DNA of 64,000 nt from Adineta vaga (Eukaryota; Rotifera): the NCBI GenBank assembly GCA_021613535.1, contig CP075497.1, positions 6,572,001-6,636,000 of the forward strand, written 5' to 3'. The position numbers and the translations under genes are program-made. The notes under the pieces were generated by a model, which made no database searches, was not told the origin of the DNA, and was given only the letters and a program-made list of their open reading frames with translations. Shown here piece after piece: positions 39,201 through 54,152 of this stretch (positions are counted from its first letter, which is position 1; each line of letters opens with the position of its first letter).

Positions 39201-42200
39201 TTCAAAACTGTCAAACCAAAACGAGATCGATATGAAGCAGCTATGGCTGAATTAAATGAAAAACGAGCACAAATTGCTGATGCTGAACGACAAATTCAAG
39301 AAGCTCAAAAACGTCTTGATGAATTACGAGCCAATTATGAAAAACAAATGGCTGAAAAAGAACAATTACGCCGCGATTGTGAACATATGCAAATGATGTT
39401 AGACAAAGCATCTCGTTTAATCAATGGTCTTGCTAGTGAAAAAGTTCGTTGGGAAGCGACTGTTGCCGATCTTCAACAACAAATAAGTTATGTTACAGGT
39501 GATTGTTTATTAGCTGCTGCTTTTCTCTCCTATATGGGTCCATTTCTTTCACAATATCGTGATCGTATGATGAATGAAATATGGTTCAAAGAAATTCGAA
39601 AATTAACTATACCATGCAATCCAGATTTTAATTTTGCAAGTTTCTTATCAATACCAACACAAGTACGAGATTGGAATACAAGGTTTACCATCAGATACAT
39701 TTTCAACTGAAAATGGTGTTATTGTTACACGTGGTATACGTTGGCCATTGTAAGTTTTTGAGAAAATGGAAATGATTTTTAAATCCGATCATATTTTATT
39801 ATTTTAGAATGATTGATCCTCAAGCACAAGCAATTAAATGGATTAAAAATATGGAATTGACAAATAATTTATGTATAATTGATCTTCAAACACATGATTA
39901 TATGCGAATTGTAGAAGAATGTATACGCGCAGGTCGTCCATGTCTTTGTCAAAATGTAAAGGAAGAACTTGATCCATCACTTGATCCCGTTTTAACTCGT
40001 GCAGTTAAACGTATTGGTGGTGTTGATATATTGAAATTAGGTGAACGAGAAGTCGAATATCATAAAGATTTTCGATTTTATATGACAACAAAATTACCGA
40101 ATCCACTCTATGCTCCTGAAATATCGTCAAAAGCAAATATTATTAATTTTGCTGTCAAAGAACAAGGTTTAGAATCGCAATTACTTGGTATTGTTGTAAG
40201 AGAAGAAAAACCTGAATTAGAAGCTGATAAAGATCGATTAGTTCGTGGTATTGCCAAGGGTAAAAAGAGTCTATTGGAACTTGAAGATCAATTACTACGC
40301 TTACTGAATGAAACGAAAGGTTCATTATTAGAAAATGATGAATTATTATCGACATTAGAAATATCAAAACAAACAGCGAAGACTGTTCAAGAACAACTGA
40401 TTACATCAGAAGCAACTGAAAAAGATATTGATGCTGCTCGAGAAGTAAATATCTGATGAGTGAAGAAAGAAAACAAGAACGAATTAACGTTTATTATTTC
40501 ATTTTTCTTTAGAATTATCGACCATGTGCTGAACGGGCATCGATTCTATTCTTTGTTCTTAATGATTTGGGTAAAATCGATCCAATGTATCAATTTTCAT
40601 TAGATGCTTATATTGATTTATTCAATATTTCAATTAAAAAAAGTCCAAGATCAACTAAACTTGAAGAACGTTTAAATAAATTAAATGATTTTCATACATA
40701 TGCTGTTTATAAGTAATTATTAGTTAATAATTGATAGATAATATATGTTTTTTTTATTCGTCTGTCTATTCAGATATACATGCCGTGGTCTATTTGAAAC
40801 ACATAAATTACTCTTTTCATTTCAAATGTGTGTGAAAATTCTTGAAGCTGCTGGTAAAATAAATATGGATGAATATCAATTTTTCTTACGTGGTGGTATT
40901 GTAAGTAGTTTATTCGAAAAATAAAATCGATTCGTTGATAGAGAAATGATCTATTTTAGGTTCTTGATCGTGAATCTCAAATGGATAATCCCAATCCTCA
41001 ATGGTTAGCTGATTCGTCTTGGGATAATATAACTGAATTAGCTAAATTAGCAAATTTTCATGGTATTATCGAATCTTTTGAACAATATCCACGAGATTGG
41101 CATCAATGGTTTCAAGCAGGTGAACCAGAAAATACAGCAATGCCAGGCGAATGGGATTCTGTCAATGAATTACAGAAAATGTTAATTGTTCGAAGTTTAC
41201 GTTCAGATCGTGTACCATTCTGTGTACAGAAATTTATTGTGAATAACTTAGGATCGAAATTCGTTGAACCACCAATTCTTGATTTGAATGCTGTTTTTGA
41301 AGATTCCACACCAAAATCACCAATTATCTTCGTTTTATCACCTGGTGTCGATCCATCTGGTAGTTTAACAACTTTAGCTGAAAAATTGGATTTTAAAGCG
41401 AACTTCTTACCATTATCTCTTGGTCAAGGACAAGCACCTATTGCTACAAAGAATATTGCTGAAGGTGTTCGTATGGTAAGACATTTTCTCCATATAAACA
41501 TAAGATTTCGAAGACAAATGAAAACTTTTTCTTCTAGGGTCGTTGGATATTTCTTGCTAATTGTCATTTATCTCTATCATGGATGCCTGATCTTGAAAAA
41601 ATTGTTGAAAATCTTTCAGTAGAAAAAGTTCATCCACAATTTCGTCTTTGGTTATCTTCATCACCATCTCCACAATTTCCAATTTCAATTCTTCAATCTG
41701 GTATTAAAATTACCACTGAACCACCGAAAGGTATCAAATCGAATATGAAACGTCTCTATGGTTTAATCGATGAACAAGATTTTGCTGAAAAAAATCGCCA
41801 ACCTCATCCAGAAAAATACAAACGTCTTCTCTTCTGTCTTTGTTTCTTTCATTCATTATTATTAGAACGAAAGAAATTCCTTCAACTTGGTTTCAATATC
41901 AATTATTCATTTAATGATTCAGATTTTGAAACATCAAATTTAATTATGGGCAATCTTCTCCGTGATAATGATATAACACCCTGGAAAGCAATGAAATTTA
42001 TTATAGCAAAAATTAATTATGGCGGTCACGTTACAGATACACGTGATATGCGTGTTTTGAATACATACATTGAAGATTTATTCAAAGATGAAATAATTGA
42101 TCCAACAATGCAATATTATAAATTAACAAAACTACCGAATTATTATGTACCACGTGATGGATCATTGAATGAATATAAGAATGCAGTTGCTACTGTTTTA

Positions 42201-43262
42201 CCAAATATAGATCATCCGGAAGCATTTGGTCAACATACTAATGCTGAAGTAGCTTCACAAATTCGTGAAGCAAGAATGTTATTCGAAACATTACTTTCTC
42301 TTCAACCTCAAGTTGTAGCAACACAAGGTAAAAAATCGACGGAAGATGAAGTTATGGAAATGTCAACACGTGTATTAGAACAATTACCTGAAAAAATTGA
42401 CTTTCAATCAACAGTTAAAATTCTTTCTGAAGATCATTCACCATTGAAAGTTGTCCTATTACAAGAAATTGAACGTTATAATCTTCTATTAGATATTATT
42501 CGACAATCATTAATTTCATTACAAAAAGGTATCAAAGGTCTTGTGGTGATGTCATCAGATTTAGAAGAAATCTTTCGATGTATTCTTGATGCACGTGTAC
42601 CAACACAATGGCAAAAAATGTATCCATCTTTGAAACCCTTAGCAGCATGGACACGTGATCTTGGTCAACGTATTGATCAATTAGCTAAATGGGCTGAAAG
42701 TACTCATGCACCAGGTGTTTTCTGGATGTCAGGATTTAGTTTTCCAACAGGTTTTCTAACAGCAGTTATGCAAACAACAGCACGTGCAACAAAAATCAGT
42801 ATCGATCGTTTAATATGGGATTTTGAAGTGATGAAAGTTGAAGATAACTATTTACAAACACCTAAAGATGGTGTTTATGTAAAAGGATTGTTTCTTGAAG
42901 GTGCTGGATGGGATAAGAAAAATGCATGTTTAATTGAAGCTGAACCGATGCAATTGGAAGTCTCTATGCCAACAATTCTATTTCGACCAGTCGAAAATAA
43001 AAAGAAATCTTTAGCAACTGAAGAAGATCGAGAACGAAAAACAGGTAATATACAAAACGAAACGAGTATGATGAGAAAAAAAAATTATTGACGTTATTCT
43101 TTTTCAGATGTTTATTCATGTCCTGTTTATTATTTTCCAAATCGAGCTGGTGGTTTTGGTCATCCATCATTTGTTGTTGAAGTTAATCTTAAAACACCAC
43201 ATTTTCCAAATAATCATTGGGTTAAACGTGGTTCTGCTTTACTGATGAATTTAGATAGATAA
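27262..43262 (+). CDS. DNAH2: Axonemal dynein heavy chain DNAH2 (inner arm)
   Basis: A many-exon gene of roughly 4,400 codons; start ATG 27262 ([13 protein letters not shown]), stop TAA 43262. The N-terminus is low-complexity ([12 protein letters not shown]). The tail matches DNAH2 specifically: [39 protein letters not shown] and YTEVANNVQ. The motor has four P-loops: AAA1 GPAGTGKT (split by the intron near 33863-33917), AAA2 GCTQSGKT (~35000), AAA3 GPVGTGKT (~36190) and AAA4 GIGGSGRQ (~37385). The stalk coiled coil lies at about 38400-39500, and the C-terminus ends [11 protein letters not shown] like other DNAH2s. This heavy chain powers inner-arm sliding in motile cilia. Oddities: an apparent two-base loss at 39678 shifts frame to a TGA at 39708-39710, and AAA1 carries an extra acidic/basic segment. 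The intron 38005-38224 contains a candidate 9 nt microexon. Confidence 0.93.
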
Positions 43263-43490
43263 ACAGAATTACTGATAAAACAGTAATTGATATGTAAAGT
43301 CTTCTTGTTTGTATGTTTGTTTTCATTGTTTTTTATTAAGTACACATATATATACATATATACCTTTTACGCGGATATGATTTACGTATTTTGAATAATG
43401 ACGAGTATGATAAATTTAAATTCATAATCTATAATATGATTTAGAAAATGAATTGATTACTTTTCTCTCGACTTAGTGTAGATAAATTTA

Positions 43491-44691
43491 TTACGTAACA
43501 GACAAAGGAAGACCAATCCATTCAACTGTCATCCAAGTAACAAGTGGATATTCATATACATTTGCTATCATAGCTAGCTTATCAATATTACTAAGTCCAT
43601 CAATATCTTGTCTTAGAACTGCATCAAATAAAAGACGAACACGTTTTGGATTTCGTTTTTGTGTTGAATGTGACGCTGCGTAATAAAACCCACTTGTTGG
43701 CCGTTGTACACAAATATCTTTTGCTAAGAATCTTAAACCCATATCATCATCTTCACCACCCCAATTAAAATAATAATTGGAATAACCATTTAAAGTAATA
43801 AAACTTTTCGGACGAATAGCTAAAACTCCACCAACAAGAAATGAATAAATATGTGTATATGTTCCATTGATTTGAGAACGTACATTTGCTGACATATGAA
43901 TTGGATGATCAGTCACTGATAAACATGAATATAAATTTTGATTATTCTCTGGAATAAGATCAACATCTATGAGAGAGAAAAAGAAAAACATAGAGATTTT
44001 TTGACAAGAAGATATTTCTCCTACCATGAAAAATAACACATGTAGGTTTATACGTTTTCATTAAATGATGAAAAGCAAAATTATTCAATCGAGCTTTATT
44101 AAATGCACCGGACGCTTGTTGTTCGACAATGAATATTTTATAATTTATAATTCCTTGTCGATTTAAAAAAGGAATTAGGTTATATAATAAATTTCGTAAA
44201 TTTTTCTCTCGATCACGATATGGTATAACAATTGCAATTGTTTCATTTGTATATAATGAACATGTGTTCGATGGTTGCCATAATTGCACATATTTTGTTG
44301 TTGTTGATGAACGTATTTGGAAATCATCGGGTGGATTGAGATCAACTGGAATAGTTTCATTTAATTTTATATCACAAGTGGTTGATAATTGATGGATTAA
44401 TTCAGTTCGATTGAGAATACCATTTTTACCACTACAAACGACTTGATAATCAAATAATCGCCAAATTGATACAGGTAGAAGAACTTTTTCTTTTTCTAAT
44501 AAATAAGAAGATTTTTCTTTGGAAATTGAATTCATAAATTCATCCGTATTCTGATAAAATGATCTTGGATTTGTATAAATCATATTGAAAAATATGAATG
44601 ATAAGACGGCAATTATGGCTAATAAACGATATCTACTACTTGCTAAAATACGTGAATAAAAATATATTCGATCACGTTGTGAATTCATCAT
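43491..44691 (-). CDS. Beta-1,4-galactosyltransferase family (GT7) type II membrane enzyme
   Basis: Two exons (44691-44025 and 43966-43491) give 380 residues. A short cytoplasmic head (MMNSQRDRIYFYSRIL) precedes a signal anchor (LLAIIAVLSFIFFNMIY). This is the usual type II Golgi topology with a lumenal C-terminal catalytic domain. Family motifs: VIPYRDREKNL, FNKARLNNFAF, IFHDVDLIPENNQNLY with the metal-binding DVD split by the intron, and the catalytic YYFNWGGEDDDMGLRFL. B4GALT enzymes add galactose from UDP-Gal to GlcNAc or xylose ends; the exact acceptor cannot be read from the sequence. Some lineage members prefer GalNAc. The gene is convergent with DNAH2, with 228 bp between stops. Confidence 0.88.
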
Positions 44692-47329
44692 TATATAGAT
44701 CTGTTTAAAATTGAATTTTATTTGACGAATTAATGCGTTATAAGATATAAGTGAAATCTAAAAATATGTTTTATGATGATCGTTCACGTTTTCTTCCATG
44801 ATATTAATGAACGTGTATAGCAGACGGTGAAATAAAAGAATATGATTTAATATTGACATTAGATGAAGAATAGTCTCTTGCTAACAAAGCACGCGTACAT
44901 ATATGTGTCTGTAGTTAACTCGGTAGATTTATAATAGTGAATAAAAGATAAATATGCATCTTTTCTTTCTTTCTTTCCTGTACTACTTTTCTCGGTTGTT
45001 AAATCGAAACGATAAATGACTCATTCAAAGAGATCTATTTGACTTACAGATTTAAAATAATATTTGTGTATATCAATTTAATATATGTCATAAATTGATT
45101 CATTGAATAAACTTTACTTACACCTATTTCGACGAGAGAACTTTTTTGTTTAAAACCATCATATTTATTTCCTAAAAATGTCTGAATCATTTATGATATC
45201 TATTAACAAAGAAAAACGTACGTCATTTCTTGAAAAATTGCATGAGAATCCATTTATATCACGAATAAAATACTCAAAACTATGGCAAAATTTGCAATTA
45301 TACAAAAAAGATTCTGTTCAAAATCAATGAAAAACTTCACCTACCATTTCTCAGACACTTCAAATTTCTTGTTCCTTTTTCTTCTACGTACATTATTTCA
45401 AAAAGAAACTGATCGAACATCAAATAGAAGACATATAAAAACAATGGCAAGTAGATCTGAATTACAGATACAAACATTAATCAACTTTTGAGTGTATTAT
45501 TGCATGTACAAAGTGAACAAACTTCTCCATGAGTACAGATAAAAAAAAACTCAATTATTTTAATTGAATAAAAGAGAAGTAATTCACACATGTTCTTTTT
45601 CAATACCTTTTTCTTTCTGTAAAAGAACTGGTGAAAGCTATTATTTTTTAAAGTACACTTGAAATACATTTTTTTTTAGAAATATGAATAAATAAGAGAT
45701 TCTTCTTGCAAATAGATTGCTTTGTTTTACTAGTCGGAATAAAAAAAATGAATATTTACCCTCTAGTTTTGCTAGCCAATGTTCTACGCTTCTTTTTTCC
45801 GATTTGAGAGAATGTAATGTCATTGCTTGTTAGGCAAATAAATAAAAATGTCATTCAATATTTTCAAAGATTTGTTATCGTTATCGATTACTCTATATGA
45901 GCAGATTAAATTTTCAAGAGTTCGTGAAAGATTTAATTTTACTCTTACTATGTCATGCAATGCATGCTCTCGAATAGTCAATGGATTAAAAGGATAATTT
46001 ATTCATTTTCAGAATGGAAACAGAATAGTTTCATCAAGGACTGATAAATACCATGTTAATGCGAAATAGGACATGAAGCTCCACTTAAAACTTCGATTGT
46101 TTGCTATTCTTTTTAAAGTTAATCGGTTCTGTGTTTTATTGCCTTTCAACGAGAACAGAATCTCGTGATTGCATTACATAAACTAATCAAAATGTAGGTA
46201 CAAAAAAAGGAAGAATGAGAGAAAGACGAATTCATAGGATTATAATTGACACGCCATGAAACCTTTTTTCTGAATACAAAAGAAGATATCTTTAGAATAG
46301 CTATTCAAATTATGTATTATAAAGAAAAATCTGAAAGGTATATTCGTAATCTTATCAAATAAAACAAAATTATGTTTAAGAAATATCATGATTTGAATTC
46401 AGCTTTTATTATTCGAAGAATCTCTCTTTTCTCGCGACACCTCTGAAAATGCGATCATTACATAATCCAAAATCTCTTGTAAACAATGACAAAATTGAGA
46501 GTTTTGTGTACCTATGAATACTAATTTGTTAGACTCTACGAAGTTAGCGTTGTTAAAACATATTGGACTGATGACGAGATTGTTAAAGAAACTTCACAGT
46601 TAAGTGATCACATCAAATTTAATACCGAAAATACAAGGAGAAACTCGTTGATTCATTTCTCTGCTCTATTTATAACCAGATATCTCATATTCGAGTTGAT
46701 AATGAAGAACTTGAGAATCACGATGACTACATTTAGATCGTTCACAAACAGTTTTATCAAATTGCTGTTTTTAAACCAGTTTTGAGACATCACATCAGTC
46801 GATCGACAAGATCTCGAAACCAATATTGTTGACTATACTGTCTGTTCAATGACAAGAGAACAAATGATGCCTACAAATATTCTTCAATCATTTTTTCTGG
46901 TTCTTTGTCTTTTTGACAAATATGTAGCTTGAAATATTATACATGATAAAAGATACAACTTGTAGGAGAAATGGCTCCACTAAGTCAGCATATATCGATT
47001 GTACTGTGTGCGCATATTTATTCGCGAACAGGAAGTATAGATAATACGAACAAAAAAGTTCTTTTCAGCAGTACAACTGAATAATATGAGAGATTATGCG
47101 TGACGATAACTAACGACAATTCGTTAATGTGTAATTTGAATCGAGATAAATTGTCATTCTGTGCTGTTGTTGCTGTTCTGTGTGTGTTGAGTTTTGAGAG
47201 AGAAAAAAAAATTTAAATGGACTAAAATTTGATTAGTTAAAATAGTGGCGAATAAGATACGTACAATTTATGTATGTTATGTCGACCAATATATTCATTA
47301 TTTCAAAAAAAAATCAATTTCTTTAAATC
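44692..47329. other. 2.6 kb region without supported genes
   Basis: AT-rich spacer upstream of both the minus-strand B4GALT and the plus-strand PARG copy 1. It holds a 50-codon ORF at 45178-45330 and a possible minus-strand first exon at 45823-45761. Neither has a recognised domain. The rest shows only short random frames. Confidence 0.5.
45178..45330 (+). other. Small ORF, 50 residues, unknown
   Basis: It starts ATG and encodes MSESFMISINKEKRTSFLEK at its N-terminus, then a hydrophilic Lys/Leu/Asn-rich stretch ending in TGA. Composition resembles coding sequence of the neighbours, but there is no domain, no paralogue in the window and no clear splice partner. It could be a microprotein, a gene remnant or chance. 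Confidence 0.2.
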
Positions 47330-50239
<2,910 letters not shown>

Positions 50240-50388
50240 TATAGTTTTTTGTATGTGCTATATCTGTGTTATATCGATGGATTATATTTTGTTGAAAAGA
50301 TCAATCATGAAAATTAATTTCTATTTGTCAATGTTTTCCTTTTCTTGTCTTGTCTTGTCTTTTACAGATTGTAGAACAAATAATAAGA

Positions 50389-52030
50389 ATGTCTGTTGAT
50401 GTGGTACGTTTAAATAAGAATTCTAAAGAAAATTTCACGTCTTTATTCTACTCTATCTTCATTGTCAGTCAATTATCATGCCAGTAAGAAATTCTGCTCA
50501 ATGATTGGATGAAACATTTCAAAGTTTAATGGAACCAATTATTGAGAACATTGTAATTGAACTATCGATTTATAATGATGGCAGTTCAGCAAGTGATATT
50601 ATATTTGGAAATAATCAATCATATTGTTTTGATAGGATGAATCATTGAACGTTATTGAACGATGGAGAAATCGATTAGAAATGAAATATAAATTGATTAT
50701 TTGTGGACATAAAGATGAAGAAGCTCGTGGTGGTGAGAAAACTAAGCGATCATAGAGGATAATCTTTTGAAATTAATTTAAATTTAGTTGGTTATGGAAA
50801 AAACCGAGCAGTTCAAAATTCATCTGGACGATTTCTATGTTTTCAAGATGCTGTAAAGAATATCAAATTTCATTTTGCTTTCCGACGGGATAATAGATAT
50901 TTATTATTAGGATGATCTCATGTGTCCTAATCGAATTCAAAAACAATATTGTGTTGCTTTGAACCAATCAGATGATGCTATTTTGAGTAGATTTATACAG
51001 AAAATGAAGAAGATATATTGAGTAAACAGATTATCTCTCTAGTTGGATCGAAATATGAACGAATTCCAGAAGGATCAACTGATCGATATATACAATGGGC
51101 TAATAATTTAACAGAAGCACAACTTTATACACAAGTAAAATGAGAATTATTATTATTAACAAGGATATTTTCTTTAGATTTATTTAGCACATGGACCAAC
51201 TTTAATTATGCCAACATGGTTTTGTTCACGAGCGTGGTTTCATCGACTAGGTGGTTTTGATGAAATTGCTCAAGTAAATTCCATGTTCATTGAATCTTTA
51301 CATATTATTCATTTTCATAGGGTCATTGTGAAGATTTAACGTTCTTTTTTAAACATCTTCGTCATGGTAGGTGTTATTATAAATTGAAAAATAAAAATAA
51401 AAACAGGTCTTTTTTTGCATATTTATTGGTGGCCGATTGTATCGAGTAAATGAAATTCTTCTCTATTATCGATATCATCCAGAAGCAACAACATTTTCCG
51501 TTCATCAGTAAAACAAAACGAAAGAATCAATTAGTTATTTAATATGCAATGAATATTTTAAATACAAGGGATGTCATTTGGTCAGTACGTATCCAAGAAA
51601 TTCAATCCAATGTCATCGATAATCTTCAACAATTGACTATATGGAATGCTGGAAAACAAGTAAAGATTATCTTTTTTAGTTTGATATATAAATTAGTTCT
51701 TAAATTTAGGGAAGAAAATTTTACCGGTCATTGAATGATAGAAACAAACAGAAGGTTATTTGTTTTTGTGATATGGATCCAAAGAAGATAACAAAAGGTT
51801 TTTACACAGATGAATTATCTCAAATGAAAGATAAACGTCATATTCCAATCATACATTTCAGTCGCTATTCCTCCGATTATTATTTGTGTGAAATTAGTTC
51901 GTTCTTTGTCATTTTTCTAATGATCTATATTAATAATTATATTCTATAGGGTTTAACAAATAACGTTTTTGAAACAAATCTTGCTTCATTAAATCTACGT
52001 GAAGGCATTGACTATTGGCTTTTCAGTTAA
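50389..52030 (+). pseudogene. B3GNTL1: B3GNTL1-like glycosyltransferase (GT2 fold), apparently decayed
   Basis: Exons follow human B3GNTL1 (queen-type) in order: [122 protein letters not shown] and FETNLASLN. Likely exons are 50389-50403, 50469-50588, 50636-50732, 50788-50852, 50911-50986, 51043-51134, 51178-51273, 51321-51366, 51429-51507, 51569-51659 and 51710 onward, with the last at 51950-52030. Lesions: TGA at 50502-50504 where the family has Trp before LDE; TG instead of AG before the exon at 51429; and no good donor after YYLCE near 51890. One intron (50589-50635) is GC-AG. The family transfers sugar to glycan ends, with poorly known acceptors. A functional gene with sequencing errors is the alternative. 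Confidence 0.75.
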
Positions 52031-52226
52031 TTTTCTTTGTAATCGATATTTTTCATTTCAATAAAGAGAAAGTTTACAACTACATATATATATATATATT
52101 TGTACAAAGGGTGATAGAAGAATGTCATTGGATGACTATATATATATAAGTACATAATAACAAAAGAAAAGATAAAATTTCGATATTAAACGAATTTTTT
52201 CACAAGAAATTTCATCCTTTTAGATA

Positions 52227-53892
52227 ATGATTCGAACACAATTATTCGATTTACCCAATGAACTTTTTCTATTTATTTTTCAATATATAAATTCATCGAA
52301 ATTAATCGAACTATTATCAGATATTTCATCCGTTCGATTACAAGCATTTATTCAATCATTTATCTTAAATGTAGATATATCTCAAGAATCTGATCAATGG
52401 ATACAAACTTATCTTCCAAAATTATTTATCAATCAACATCTTACTGCACTTCGTTTACAAGATAAACATATTTCATTGATTTCAAATGATTTCTTATCAT
52501 CTAATCTCGAAACAATGCATGTAATTAGTTCAGATTGGACAACTGATCTATTAAAACAAGGATTGCATTATATTCGAGGATACTTGAAAGAACTTTCGAT
52601 TATATTTACATATCCTCATGGTAAAGGAATGTAGCAAGTGATTTATTTCGTTGTGATTCACAATTGAATTGTCTTAATATTACTGGTCGATTTATTTATT
52701 TTGATCACAATGAAATTCGTATGTGTACACAATTAACATATCTTTCGATTGAACTTGAAGGAATGTATCGAGTGTTTCTATTAATCGAAAATTTACCCAA
52801 TTTAGAAGAGTTAAAAGTAAAAGAAATTTCTTTCTTCGTTATTTAAATTTATTTGTAGGTCAAATTTCGAACAGAAGAAAGTTTAGTTCAACCGAAATTC
52901 AATTTGAAAGATGGAATTTTACAAAATAAACTTCATCGTGTTACTTTTACAGGTTCAACGAAATATTTCGATCATATCGAACAATTCTTTACTGGTAATG
53001 GGCAAAATATTGAATGTTTAACAATCAATATTGATCTAATCTATTATATAATCGATGGTAAACGTTTTGAACAGAATTTATTAACTAAAATGCCTCGGTT
53101 ATCATCATTGAATCTAATTATTCATTCGATTTTAACTTATTGTGATCCTATTGAAATTGAAACATTTCAAAGTTCATCTTGGCAAACTTTCAATCCTATT
53201 ATCTATTGGAATGATATTCATGCTCATGAACATACAATTTTTACCTTACCATATAGATGCGATCGAGTAAATTCATACGAAAAAACTCACTTTTGTCTAA
53301 TCGATGTCTTGTTTACTTTTTTTAGTTTAAGCATTTTTCAAATGATTTTCTTTCATCATGGATATCAAATCGTTCAGTTTCACTTTGTTTTGAACATGTT
53401 CGTTTACTTTCATTAATGACAACAACACCATTAACATTGGAAACTGTTCAATTTCTTGGAAAAATCTTTCCAAATTTGAAAACACTTGAATTAACAGATC
53501 CAATTCATTTACCAGGAATTGGAGATGACGATGAAAGCAATCGAAATACATTACTTATGAATAAAGAACTTCTTTCAAATCGTACTTTACAATTATTGTC
53601 AATTGAGAAATTCTGTTTTCTTTCGCGATTACAATATGATGATTCGGAAGTTTTTCATCGTTTTCTTCATCTATTACCTAATTTAATGTATTTACAAATG
53701 TATATTGGACGTTCATTATTTCGTGATTTATCAAGCCAAAAAGATAAAGATAGTTTTGTACGAAATGCATTAATGCGTATTAAATGTCTACAAATGGTTC
53801 GATTTTATGATGAGAAAAATGTTTTAAGTAATGAAGAAATTCATTGTCTCTTTCCAAACGCTCAAATTCTTTTCGATTATGATGAACTTTAG
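52227..53892 (+). CDS. F-box-like protein, copy 1, with a one-base frame break
   Basis: Exons 52227-52816, 52859-53266 and 53326-53892. The N-terminus is F-box-like: LFDLPNELFLFIFQYINSSK. The remainder (about 480 residues) is Leu/Ile-rich with irregular repeats (LTALRLQDKHI, LTYLSIELEGM, LPNLEELKV, FPNLKTLELTD), like the LRR-type substrate-recruiting half of an F-box protein. F-box proteins bring targets to SCF ubiquitin ligases through Skp1; the target here is unknown. Exon 1 hits TAG at 52632-52634; the neighbouring frame (VASDLFRCDSQLNCLNI) continues the alignment with copy 2. Adding one base near 52626-52629 makes the total divisible by three (521 residues). It is either a recent pseudogene or a base-calling loss in an A run. 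Confidence 0.7.
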
Positions 53893-54152
53893 TAAATCAT
53901 GCAGTATATTTCTTTCTGTAATGTTAGTTTATAATCAATAAATCTTTCTCTGTATGTTCTTTCAATTAATTTTGATTAGATTTAACAGAAAACACTTGTT
54001 AGAAGAAAATGACGCATGACTTTGCGTCTTGTTTTATTCGTTTTAGTTGCTTCACAACAACGAACATTGAAACTCTAAAGAAAGAAAGAAAGAAAGAAAA
54101 ATCGTTTATATGCTATTTGCTTTGCTATTGGAAGGGAGTTGAGTTTTTGTCA

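Noticed and set aside
50502-50504. In-frame TGA read as selenocysteine or programmed readthrough
   Set aside because: The family has Trp at this position, no SECIS-like hairpin was seen, and other splice defects in the same gene point to decay.
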